This document shows positions 1-5,766 of a stretch of DNA of 5,770 nt, piece by piece; the stretch's first letter is position 1; each line of letters opens with the position of its first letter. The notes under the pieces are model-generated. The model ran no database searches. It saw only the letters and a program-made list of their open reading frames with translations, and was not told the origin of the DNA. The translations under genes and the position numbers were made by a program. Origin of the DNA: Actinomycetota bacterium (GTDB taxonomy: Bacteria; Actinomycetota; Thermoleophilia; Gaiellales; Gaiellaceae); assembly GCA_003136795.1 (NCBI GenBank), contig PLDP01000017.1, positions 3,123 to 8,892 of the forward strand, given 5' to 3'.

Positions 1-630
1 CCGGTGGCGGGCGGCACGTTCCCGGCGCTGATCTGGAAGGCGTTCATGACCAAGGCGCTTGCGTACCTGAAGGCCCCTCCGGAGAACTTCCCGGCGCCCC
101 CCACGCTCTACGCATCCCCGGTCACGGTCGTCAATCGCAACGGCGTGCTCGAGCGCGACAACGGCGTCTGCCACAACTCCTACTCGCTCGAGTTCTTCGG
201 CGGCGAGCCTCTGTTCGACGGGCAACCGACGCGGGTCGCCACGTGCAAGCCGAACGAGGTGGAGATCCCGAACGTCGTCGGCAAGAGCATCGCCGCCGCG
301 AAGACGTGGCTCGACGGACAGCCGCTCACGCCCGAGGTGGTCTACAAGCCCGCCACGACCGGCGAGCGCATCGGCTACGTGGTCGCCCAGTTCCCGCGCC
401 GTGGAACGGCGTCGGCGTACGACAAGATCACGCTCGTGCTGGCCAAGTCGCTGCACGGCGTCGTCCCGCGTGTCGTCGGCCTGCGTTTGCCGAAGGCGGA
501 GCAGAAGCTCAACCGCGTCCACCTCAAGGTGAAGGTGCAAGGCAACTCGCGCGGTCGGATCATCGCGCAGTCGCTGCCGCCGCGCACCGCGTCGGCGCCC
601 GGGCTGACGATCGTGCTCACGCTCAGGTAG
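1..630 (+). CDS. C-terminal part of a penicillin-binding protein (probably class A) with two PASTA domains; 5' end outside window
   Basis: This is the last 209 codons of a gene that begins upstream of the window; the frame is open from base 1 and stops with TAG at 628-630. The first residues, [13 protein letters not shown] followed by KAL, match the conserved end of the transpeptidase domain of class A penicillin-binding proteins, which cross-link peptidoglycan outside the membrane. A Pro-rich linker follows, then two PASTA domains, roughly residues 87-150 (beginning [10 protein letters not shown]) and 154-209 (beginning [13 protein letters not shown]). PASTA modules are found in Gram-positive PBPs and Ser/Thr kinases and are thought to contact cell-wall muropeptides or stabilise the enzyme. 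The protein ends directly after the second PASTA. The linker carries the only two cysteines in the fragment (residues 57 and 82). The catalytic Ser and KTG motifs and the glycosyltransferase domain would lie off the window, so class A is inferred from the C-terminal transpeptidase motif. The gene converges with the - strand cluster and overlaps the last gene of that cluster by 8 bp. Confidence 0.9.
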   Translation, partial: PVAGGTFPALIWKAFMTKALAYLKAPPENFPAPPTLYASPVTVVNRNGVLERDNGVCHNSYSLEFFGGEPLFDGQPTRVATCKPNEVEIPNVVGKSIAAAKTWLDGQPLTPEVVYKPATTGERIGYVVAQFPRRGTASAYDKITLVLAKSLHGVVPRVVGLRLPKAEQKLNRVHLKVKVQGNSRGRIIAQSLPPRTASAPGLTIVLTLR

Positions 631-1174
631 GGAACCGGCGGCTGACGAAGCGCGACCCGGCGAGGCCGTAGCGCCACGGCCGGTCGGCAGCCTTCGTGAT
701 CCCGATCCGCTGCCCCGTCACGACGTCGACCGGCTCACGCCGCGGCCGCAGCTCGAACGGCGGCGCGAGCAGCGACAGGCCGTCGTGCTCGCGCGTCACC
801 GCCAGGGCCTGGCAGAGCCGGCCGGGACCGGAGCAGAGGAGACGCGGGTCGGCGACCCTCCGGCGGTCCCGCATCTCCTCGAGTCCCTCGGTCGGCTGCA
901 GCGCGCGCACGAGGACGGCACCTGCAACGCCTTCCTCTCCACACACGACGTTCAGGCACCAGTGGATGCCGTAGGAGCGGTAGACGTAGGCGGCGCCGCC
1001 CGCCAGGAACATCGATGCGTTGCGGGCGGTGCGCCGGTTGCCGAAGCCGTGCGCCGCCGGATCTTCGTGGTCGTACGCCTCCACCTCGACGACGATCCCG
1101 CCGACACCGTCGACGTAGAGCTCCGCCCCGATCAGCTCCGGCGCGATCTCGTGCGGGCTACGCGCGAGGTTCAC
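623..1174 (-). CDS. aag: DNA-3-methyladenine glycosylase, AAG/MPG family
   Basis: This is a 183-residue base-excision repair enzyme predicted to remove alkylated purines such as 3-methyladenine and to leave an abasic site. Family landmarks are all visible: the catalytic Glu and partner Tyr in VEVEAY (E32, Y34), the AAH histidine (H42), RTARN with MFL, the YVYRSYG segment that holds the DNA-intercalating Tyr (Y68), the CLN asparagine (N75), LVRAL, and [10 protein letters not shown]. These align with human AAG residues E125, Y127, H136, Y162 and N169. The length is normal for bacterial members. I chose the GTG at 1174-1172 because its last two bases share the stop of the preceding GNAT gene (GTGA overlap) and the protein then begins [18 protein letters not shown], the usual family start. 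A longer frame from a GTG at 1216 adds only a low-complexity tail translated inside the GNAT gene. A weak GGA lies 6 nt upstream, so translation probably depends on coupling. It is the last gene of the cluster, and its TGA lies inside the end of the convergent PBP gene. Confidence 0.95.
   Translation of the reverse strand: MNLARSPHEIAPELIGAELYVDGVGGIVVEVEAYDHEDPAAHGFGNRRTARNASMFLAGGAAYVYRSYGIHWCLNVVCGEEGVAGAVLVRALQPTEGLEEMRDRRRVADPRLLCSGPGRLCQALAVTREHDGLSLLAPPFELRPRREPVDVVTGQRIGITKAADRPWRYGLAGSRFVSRRFPT
657..687. other. Inverted repeat (stem-loop) just downstream of the PBP stop, inside the end of aag
   Basis: GGCCGT (664-669) and ACGGCC (676-681) form a perfect 6-bp stem with a 6-nt loop. 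A second helix of 5 pairs, including one G-U on the + strand, can form between 657-661 and 683-687. It begins 26 nt after the PBP stop. No T-run follows on either strand, so it is not a standard intrinsic terminator. It could slow polymerase or protect the PBP mRNA 3' end, or it may only reflect GC-rich coding sequence. Confidence 0.3.
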
Positions 1175-1665
1175 GGGTCGTCCGCGAGCCGCTCCCACAG
1201 GTAGTGGTCGACCCACTCGCCCTGCAGGAGAAGGTGGCGGCGCAGCAGACCGAGGCGCGTGAAGCCGTTTCGCTCGAGCACGCGCTGCGACGCGAGGTTC
1301 TCGGCCGCCGTGCCCGCCTCGACGCGGTGCAGCCCGAGCTCGCCGAACGCAACCGTGAGCAGCTCGCCGACGGCGGCGGTCGCCAGACCGCGGCCCGCGC
1401 GCGCCTCGTCGACGGAGTAGCTGATCATGCCGCTCTGCAGCGCGCCGTGGACGATGCCTGTGATCGACGCGAGCCCTGCGAGCTCACCGTCGTCGAGAAT
1501 CACGAAACGGTCGGCGCCGTCGGTGATCCACGCCCGCACGCCCTCGACGGTGAACCAGCGCTCCGGATCGTCGGAGTCCAGCTCCCAGCGGCCGAAGTAC
1601 TCGCGGTTCGCGAGCCGAAGGGCGGTTAGCACCTCGGCGTCGGCTGGCGTCACGCGCCGGATCAG
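1171..1665 (-). CDS. GNAT-family N-acetyltransferase, RimJ/RimL-like (acetyltransf_3 type), probable CTG start
   Basis: This protein is predicted to transfer an acetyl group from acetyl-CoA to an amine; the acceptor is unknown. RimJ/RimL-type enzymes acetylate N-termini of ribosomal proteins, but relatives act on antibiotics, small metabolites and amino sugars. With a start at 1665 the protein has 164 residues. The first strand is [11 protein letters not shown], the acetyl-CoA motif is near residues 86-96 ([10 protein letters not shown]), and the typical RimL ending follows: [13 protein letters not shown] at about 123-135, then [12 protein letters not shown] at about 149-160. No ATG or GTG start gives the complete fold. 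The first GTG (1653-1651) would remove the first beta strand, and extension upstream runs into low-complexity sequence inside the aminotransferase gene. CTG at 1665-1663 overlaps the upstream TGA as CTGA, has a GGGGTG stretch 7 nt upstream, and matches the overlap style of its two neighbours. The family is secure; the start codon is inferred. The stop overlaps the start of aag. Confidence 0.87.
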   Translation of the reverse strand: MIRRVTPADAEVLTALRLANREYFGRWELDSDDPERWFTVEGVRAWITDGADRFVILDDGELAGLASITGIVHGALQSGMISYSVDEARAGRGLATAAVGELLTVAFGELGLHRVEAGTAAENLASQRVLERNGFTRLGLLRRHLLLQGEWVDHYLWERLADDP

Positions 1666-2777
1666 GCGATCGCACCCCGGAGCGCGTCGGCGACGCGCTC
1701 CTGGTCTTCGCGGTCGAGCCGCGCGTGAAACGGCACAGCCATCGTGCGCTCGCTGCAGTCCTCGCTCACCGGGAGCATCCCCTCGGAGAAGCCGTAGCGC
1801 TCGCGCATGTACGACTGCAGGTGGATCGACGGCAGGTACGGCGCGGTCGCGATGCCCTGGTCGGAAAGCTGTGCCATGACGGCGCCGCGGTCGACGCCGG
1901 ACGGAAGCTTCACGACGTAGACGAACCACGAGCGCACGTGATCCTCGTCGTCTGCGAGCGGCGTCTCGACGTCGACGTCCCGAAGCAGCTCGTTGTAGTG
2001 GGTGGCGACGGCGCTGCGCGCATCGAGGATGCGGTCGAGCTTCTCGAGCTGCCCGATCCCGAGCGCCGCGGAGAGGTCGTCGAGGCGGTAGTTGTAGCCC
2101 AGCCGCCCGTGCTGCAACCAGCTCGACGTCTCCAGCCGGCCCTGGTTGCGGAGCGACACGAGTAGCTCGTGCTCGTCGGCGTTACCGGTCGTCACCGCGC
2201 CACCTTCGCCGGTCGTCATCTGCTTGTTCGGATAGAAGGCCCAGACCGCCGGATGCCCGTGCGAGCCGAGGCGCTTTCCCTTGTACGTCGCGCCGAGTGC
2301 CTCGCACGAGTCTTCGATCAGCGCGATCCCGTGGCGCTCGCACAGCGGGATCAGCGCGTCGTAGTCGGCCGGGTAGCCGAAGATGTCGACCGCAACGAGC
2401 GCCTTCGTGCGCGGGGTGATCGCGGCCTCGACCGCGGCCGGGTCGAGGTTGAACGTCTGCGGGTCGATGTCGGCGAACACGGGCGTGGCGCCCTCGTAGA
2501 TCGCGCAGTTCGCGGACGCGACGAACGAGTAGGGCGACGTGATCACCTCGTCTCCGGGCTCGACGCCGGCGAGCCGCATGCAGAGATGCAGGCCCGCCGT
2601 CCCCGACGAGACCGCAGCGCAGTACGGCGCGCCGACGGCAGCCGCGAACATCGACTCGAAGCGCGGCCCGGTGGGGCCGAGCGAGAGCCAGCCCGAGCGG
2701 AGCACCTCGAGCACGAGCTCCTCGTCGCGCTCGTCGATCCACGGCGCGCTCAGGTTGATCCGTGTTGTGGTGCTCAA
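1662..2777 (-). CDS. DegT/DnrJ/EryC1/StrS-family PLP-dependent aminotransferase, probably acting on a nucleotide sugar
   Basis: This is a fold-type I PLP enzyme of 371 residues, a usual length for the family. Known members transfer an amino group, often from glutamate, to a keto group on a nucleotide-linked sugar for surface polysaccharides, glycans or secondary metabolites. Visible landmarks are SGWLSLGP at about residues 28-35, the phosphate-binding SSGTAGLHL at about 57-65, GDEVITSPYSFVAS, the Asp expected to contact the pyridine nitrogen in LIEDSCEALGA (D156), and the Schiff-base lysine in FYPNKQMTTGEGG (K185), followed by GYNYRLDDLSAALG. The SGWLS..GP and TAGLHL patterns recall 4-ketosugar aminotransferases such as the ArnB, PseC and perosamine synthase types; this is resemblance only. 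I chose the TTG at 2777-2775 because it overlaps the ilvE stop as TTGA and leaves a family-like N-terminus (STTTRINLSAPWIDERDEE). A GTG at 2819 would add 14 Ala/Arg-rich residues inside ilvE. No clear ribosome-binding site is visible. No sugar dehydratase or glycosyltransferase is present in the window, so the pathway is open. Confidence 0.92.
   Translation of the reverse strand: MSTTTRINLSAPWIDERDEELVLEVLRSGWLSLGPTGPRFESMFAAAVGAPYCAAVSSGTAGLHLCMRLAGVEPGDEVITSPYSFVASANCAIYEGATPVFADIDPQTFNLDPAAVEAAITPRTKALVAVDIFGYPADYDALIPLCERHGIALIEDSCEALGATYKGKRLGSHGHPAVWAFYPNKQMTTGEGGAVTTGNADEHELLVSLRNQGRLETSSWLQHGRLGYNYRLDDLSAALGIGQLEKLDRILDARSAVATHYNELLRDVDVETPLADDEDHVRSWFVYVVKLPSGVDRGAVMAQLSDQGIATAPYLPSIHLQSYMRERYGFSEGMLPVSEDCSERTMAVPFHARLDREDQERVADALRGAIA
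1673..1678 (-). promoter_or_regulatory. Candidate ribosome-binding site for the acetyltransferase CTG start
   Basis: The - strand reads GGGGTG, an imperfect relative of GGAGGTG, 7 nt before the CTG at 1665-1663. It lies inside the last codons of the DegT-type aminotransferase. No comparable purine run precedes the alternative GTG at 1653, so this site favours the CTG start. In GC-rich DNA a G run is weak evidence on its own. Confidence 0.4.
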
Positions 2778-3697
2778 CTGTGCGCGAGCTGCGGCACGGG
2801 GTCGAGCCAGTGCGACCACCGCTCGCTCTGGCCGCGCACCGTGTCGAGGTACGCCTTCTGGAGCGCGAGCGTCACCTCACCGACGCCGATCTCGTGGTCG
2901 TCGACCGACCGGAGCGGCGTCACCTCGGCTGCGGTGCCGCACATGAACACCTCGTCCGCCAGGTAGAGATCGGAGCGGATGAGCGCCTTCTCGACCACCG
3001 TGTAGCCGAGGTCGGATGCGATCTGCTTGACCGTGTCGCGCGTGATGCCGGGCAGGATCCCGGTCGCCAGGTCGGGCGTGTAGATGACGCCGTCACGGAC
3101 GACGAAGATGTTCTCGCCGGAGCCGTCGGCGACCGTCCCCTCGGGCGTGAGCAGGATCGCCTCGTCGTAGCCGGCGTTCTGCACCTCCGTGACCGCGAGC
3201 ATCGAGTTGAGGTAGACGCCGGTCGCCTTTGCCACATGCGGGACGATGTTCGGGGAGACGCGCTGCCACGTGGAGATCTTGGCGCTGATGCCGTTCTTCA
3301 GGCCTTCCTCGCCGAGGTAAGAGCCCCAGGGCCAGCTCATGATCACGGTCTCGACCGGGTTGCCGCGTGCGGCGACGCCCAGCTCGCCGTAGCCGTAGAA
3401 CGCGATCGGGCGCAGGTAGCACTCGGGGAGGCCGTTCGCCCCGAGAAGCTCGTTGGTGGCGCTCTTCAGCTCGTCGACCGAATACGGGATCGCCATGTGG
3501 AGCAGGCGCGCCGAGTTGTGCAGGCGCTGCAGGTGCTCGCCGAGCCGGAAGACGGCCGGGCCCTTCGGCGTGTCGTAGCAGCGGATGCCTTCGAAGACAC
3601 CCGAGCCGTAATGCAGGCCGTGCACGCCGACGTGGACCTTGGCGTCCGCCCAGTCGACGAGCTCGCCGTTCATCCAGATCTTCTCGGTCTCCTGCAC
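2774..3697 (-). CDS. ilvE: Branched-chain amino acid aminotransferase
   Basis: This 307-residue cytoplasmic fold-type IV PLP enzyme interconverts leucine, isoleucine and valine with their 2-oxo acids, using glutamate/2-oxoglutarate; it is the last step of branched-chain synthesis. Diagnostic features in order are GLHYGSGVFEGIR (27-39), RLGEHLQRL (51-59), CYLRPIAFYGYGELGV (93-108), the PLP lysine in HVAKATG (K157), the signature EGTVADGSGENIFVV (186-200) with E195 expected to contact the cofactor ring nitrogen, ATGILPGITR (211-220) and CGTAAEVTPL (253-262). The YGYGELGV segment and the WPWG stretch favour IlvE over D-amino-acid aminotransferase or aminodeoxychorismate lyase. The start is GTG at 3697-3695, preceded at 7 nt by AAAGGAG, the best ribosome-binding site in the window. 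It follows the ybaK-type gene by 38 bp, and its TGA is shared with the TTG start of the next aminotransferase. A possible -10 box lies just upstream, so it may begin its own transcript as well as being read from serA. Confidence 0.97.
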   Translation of the reverse strand: MQETEKIWMNGELVDWADAKVHVGVHGLHYGSGVFEGIRCYDTPKGPAVFRLGEHLQRLHNSARLLHMAIPYSVDELKSATNELLGANGLPECYLRPIAFYGYGELGVAARGNPVETVIMSWPWGSYLGEEGLKNGISAKISTWQRVSPNIVPHVAKATGVYLNSMLAVTEVQNAGYDEAILLTPEGTVADGSGENIFVVRDGVIYTPDLATGILPGITRDTVKQIASDLGYTVVEKALIRSDLYLADEVFMCGTAAEVTPLRSVDDHEIGVGEVTLALQKAYLDTVRGQSERWSHWLDPVPQLAHS

Positions 3698-3704
3698 GGT
3701 GGCG

Positions 3705-3711
3705 CTCCTTT
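3705..3711 (-). promoter_or_regulatory. Shine-Dalgarno site of ilvE
   Basis: On the - strand this reads AAAGGAG and is separated by 7 nt from the GTG start of ilvE. It is the only near-perfect ribosome-binding site in the cluster and fixes the ilvE start. The contrast with the weak or absent sites of the downstream genes suggests ilvE is the main independent entry point for ribosomes in the second half of the cluster. Confidence 0.8.
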
Positions 3712-3732
3712 GCTTGGTGCTGGGAGCTTCCG

Positions 3733-3738
3733 ATTCTA
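3733..3738 (-). promoter_or_regulatory. Possible -10 element of an internal promoter ahead of ilvE
   Basis: The - strand reads TAGAAT, a five-of-six match to TATAAT and close to the TAnnnT form common in actinobacteria. It includes the TAG stop of the deacylase gene. A transcript starting about 7 nt downstream would have a leader of roughly 29 nt carrying the ilvE ribosome-binding site. No good -35 hexamer is seen at 16-18 bp; a CTGACC lies only about 14 bp upstream. The match could be chance, but AT-rich hexamers are rare in this GC-rich sequence. Confidence 0.3.
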
Positions 3739-4215
3739 CCCGTGGCCGACAAGGTCAGCCGTGCGCGCGTGCGAGAGCCGGAGCAGCTCGGCCGGCGCGA
3801 TCGACGCCATGTGAGAGGGCGACCCGGCCCCGATCCAGACCACTTCGTGGGCGAGGAGCAAGCGATCCATCAGGGTCTGTGTCACGGCTCGCTGCGGGAA
3901 CGGGGCCACCGCACCGGGCTCGAAGCCGGTGGCGTGGATCACCTCGTCGGGCCGGGCGACGCGCACGAGCTGGGCCGGGACGGCCGCGCCCACCGCTTGC
4001 TCGTCGGCACGCCGGTCGCCCGGGACGAGCGCGAGGACGAAGGCTCCATCGCAAACGAAGACGAGAGACTTCACGATCTGCGCCAGGTCGCAGCCGACGG
4101 CCTTTGCCGCCTCGCGTGCGGTCGGAGTGCCGTCTGCGAACTCCTCGATGCGCGCCTCAACCGCAGCAGCACGGAGGACGGCGGAGACGCGCTCGACAGG
4201 CTCTGGCCAGGACAT
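3736..4215 (-). CDS. YbaK/EbsC-family aminoacyl-tRNA deacylase (trans-editing protein), substrate unassigned
   Basis: This 159-residue protein belongs to the single-domain relatives of the prolyl-tRNA synthetase INS editing domain. Such proteins hydrolyse wrongly charged tRNAs, for example Cys- or Ala-tRNA(Pro), or Ser-/Thr-tRNAs in the ProXp-ST groups. The sequence shows the family pattern: a short N-terminal helix (PVERVSAVLRAA), the TPTAREAAKAVGCDLAQIVK segment ending in the conserved lysine K49, then SLVF, a central strand FVLALVPGDRRAD, GFEPGAVAPF at about residues 97-106, and VVWIGAGSPSHM at about 125-136. Full length is typical. The start is ATG at 4215-4213, 6 bp after the serA stop, with no clear Shine-Dalgarno site, so it is probably translated by re-initiation. 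The stop is TAG at 3738-3736. The GAGSPSHM form differs from what I recall for classical YbaK, so cysteinyl specificity should not be assumed. Its position between serA and ilvE suggests a link between amino-acid supply and charging fidelity, but that is inference. Confidence 0.9.
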   Translation of the reverse strand: MSWPEPVERVSAVLRAAAVEARIEEFADGTPTAREAAKAVGCDLAQIVKSLVFVCDGAFVLALVPGDRRADEQAVGAAVPAQLVRVARPDEVIHATGFEPGAVAPFPQRAVTQTLMDRLLLAHEVVWIGAGSPSHMASIAPAELLRLSHARTADLVGHG

Positions 4216-4221
4216 GCGTGG

Positions 4222-5766
4222 CTAGACGATCAGGTAGGCCTCGTCCATGCCTTCGCGCAACTGCTCGACGAGCTCCGGCGGCGGCGTGGAGTCGAGGGAG
4301 AGCGCCATCAGAGCCTTCCCGCCTTCGCGGTTCCGCGAGACGGTCATGTTGGCGATGTTCACGCCGGACTCGCCGAACAGCATGCCGATGCGGCCGATCA
4401 CGCCGGGGATGTCGTCGTAGAGCAGGAGCGCCATGCGGGGCGCGAGATCCATCTCGAGCTCGAACCCAAGCGCATTGACGAGGAAGTGGCGCGCGTCGGT
4501 GCCGATCGTCGTGCCTGCGACCTGGACGCCGTCGACCGAGACGACGACGAGGTTCGTGTAGTCGCGTGATGTGCGGCTCTTGCCTTCGGCGACGTCGATG
4601 CCGCGGTCGGCTGCGACGACAGGAGCGTTCACATAGTTGACCGGCTGGTCGGTGTGCCCCTGGAACGCCCCGTTGAGCGCGGCCACCGTGAGCAGCCGCG
4701 TGTCGTAGTCGGCGAGCTCGCCGTAGACCTCGATCGCGATGCGGCGCACCTCTCCACTTGCGAGCTCCATCGCGAGATGCCCGAGCTTCGCCGCGAGCGG
4801 CACGTACGGCCCGAGCACCTCGAGGTCCTCGGCGCCGACGGTGGGGATGTTGACCGCGTTCGTGACGAGCCCGCCTTCGAGCGCCGCAACGACCTGCTCG
4901 GCGACGATCATGCCCGCCCGGTCCTGGGCCTCCTCGGTGGAAGCGGCGAGATGCGGGGTGACGACCACGTTGGGGGCCTGCAGCAGCGCTCCGTCGTATG
5001 GCTCCTTGGCGAACACGTCGATCGCGGCGCCGGCGACCTTGCCCGACTCGAGCGCGGCGATCAGTGCGGCCTCGTCGACGAGCTCTCCGCGCGCCGCGTT
5101 GACGATGCGCACCCCGTCGCGCATCCGTGCGATCACCTCAGTGTTGACGGCGTTCCGCGTTTCGTCGTTCAGCGGCAGATGCAGCGTCAGGAACTCGGAG
5201 CGCGCGAGCACCTCGTCGAACGTGGCGCTCTCGACGCCGAGCTCCCGGAAGCGCTCGGCCGGCACGAACGGGTCGTAGGCGACGACCTTCATCTGCAGGC
5301 CCAGCGCGCGCCGGGCGACCTGCCGCCCGATGCGCCCGAAGCCGAGCACGCCGAGCACCTTGTCGGCAAGCTCGACCCCGCCCCACTTCGACCGCTCCCA
5401 GCGGCCCGCCGTCAGCGCCGCGTGCGCTTGCGGGATGTTGCGCGCGAGTGCGAGCAGAAGGCCGATCGTGTGCTCGGCGGCCGAGACGACGTTCGACTCG
5501 GGTGCGTTCGCGACGACGATGCCGCGCCTGGTTGCGGCGTCGACGTCCACGTTGTCGACTCCCACGCCCGCGCGGCCGATCACCTTCAGCCGTGACGCGC
5601 GCGCGATCACGTCCGCCGTCACCTTCGTCGCGGAGCGGACGATCAGCCCTTCGTAGCGGTCGACGATCTCCTCGAGCGGCGAGTCGGTGTCGACGTCCAC
5701 GTCGAAATGCGCACGCAGCAGCTCGACGCCCGCGTCCGCGATCTTCTCACGAACGAGTACCTTCAC
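4222..5766 (-). CDS. serA: D-3-phosphoglycerate dehydrogenase, long form with ASB and ACT domains
   Basis: SerA oxidises 3-phosphoglycerate with NAD to 3-phosphohydroxypyruvate, the first step of phosphorylated serine synthesis in the cytoplasm. The 514 residues contain a split substrate-binding domain (about 1-95 and 285-312), a Rossmann domain (about 96-284) with GFGRIG at 142-147 and D165 for the NAD ribose, and the catalytic set R226 (NAARGE), E255 (AKEP) and H272 (TPHLAAST). An intervening ASB domain (about 315-440, containing SRDYTNLVVVSVDG) and a C-terminal ACT domain (about 445-514) follow, as in the roughly 530-residue mycobacterial enzyme. Y450, D452 and N470 fall where I recall the M. 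tuberculosis enzyme binding serine, so feedback inhibition by serine is likely. I chose the GTG at 5766-5764 because the protein starts MKVLVREKIADAGVELL, a common start. Only 4 bases remain upstream, so the ribosome-binding site and promoter are not visible. The stop is TAG, 6 bp before the next gene. Confidence 0.97.
   Translation of the reverse strand: MKVLVREKIADAGVELLRAHFDVDVDTDSPLEEIVDRYEGLIVRSATKVTADVIARASRLKVIGRAGVGVDNVDVDAATRRGIVVANAPESNVVSAAEHTIGLLLALARNIPQAHAALTAGRWERSKWGGVELADKVLGVLGFGRIGRQVARRALGLQMKVVAYDPFVPAERFRELGVESATFDEVLARSEFLTLHLPLNDETRNAVNTEVIARMRDGVRIVNAARGELVDEAALIAALESGKVAGAAIDVFAKEPYDGALLQAPNVVVTPHLAASTEEAQDRAGMIVAEQVVAALEGGLVTNAVNIPTVGAEDLEVLGPYVPLAAKLGHLAMELASGEVRRIAIEVYGELADYDTRLLTVAALNGAFQGHTDQPVNYVNAPVVAADRGIDVAEGKSRTSRDYTNLVVVSVDGVQVAGTTIGTDARHFLVNALGFELEMDLAPRMALLLYDDIPGVIGRIGMLFGESGVNIANMTVSRNREGGKALMALSLDSTPPPELVEQLREGMDEAYLIV

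Larger units (their letters stand above)
623..5766 (-). other. Probable polycistronic unit serA - deacylase - ilvE - DegT aminotransferase - GNAT - aag
   Basis: Six genes share one strand with junctions of +6, +38, -4, -4 and -4 bp. None of these gaps can hold a full terminator and promoter pair, except possibly the 38-bp gap before ilvE. The three overlaps all have the form NTGA, in which the start codon of the next gene contains the first two bases of the stop of the previous gene. Co-transcription is inferred from spacing. The unit's start is at or beyond the right edge of the window. Confidence 0.75.

Noticed and set aside
664..681. Intrinsic terminator at the stem-loop
   Set aside because: The stem is only 6 bp in its perfect part and has no T-run on either side, so it is reported only as an inverted repeat.
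1175..1216. Upstream GTG start at 1216 for aag
   Set aside because: It adds 14 Gly/Arg/Pro residues read from inside the GNAT gene. The GTG at 1174 gives the family-typical start and a GTGA overlap.
1666..1929. N-terminal extension of the acetyltransferase to position 1929
   Set aside because: The extra 88 residues are Arg/Ala/Pro-rich and are the shifted frame of the DegT aminotransferase C-terminus; the GNAT fold begins only at LIRRV.
2778..2819. Upstream GTG start at 2819 for the DegT aminotransferase
   Set aside because: It adds an Ala/Arg-rich stretch from the shifted ilvE frame; TTG at 2777 fits the junction and the protein family.
2762..3814. 350-residue open frame on the + strand, antisense to ilvE
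   Set aside because: Its translation is Arg/Val/Asp-rich with no recognisable domain, and it lies opposite a secure ilvE gene. Long antisense frames are expected in GC-rich DNA.
3367..4569. 400-residue open frame on the + strand across ilvE, the deacylase gene and serA
   Set aside because: It crosses three well-supported genes on the other strand and begins with a low-complexity Arg-rich stretch; no motif supports it.
4654..5595. 313-residue open frame on the + strand opposite serA
   Set aside because: The composition is typical of antisense translation of a GC-rich gene, and the serA reading shows complete catalytic motifs.
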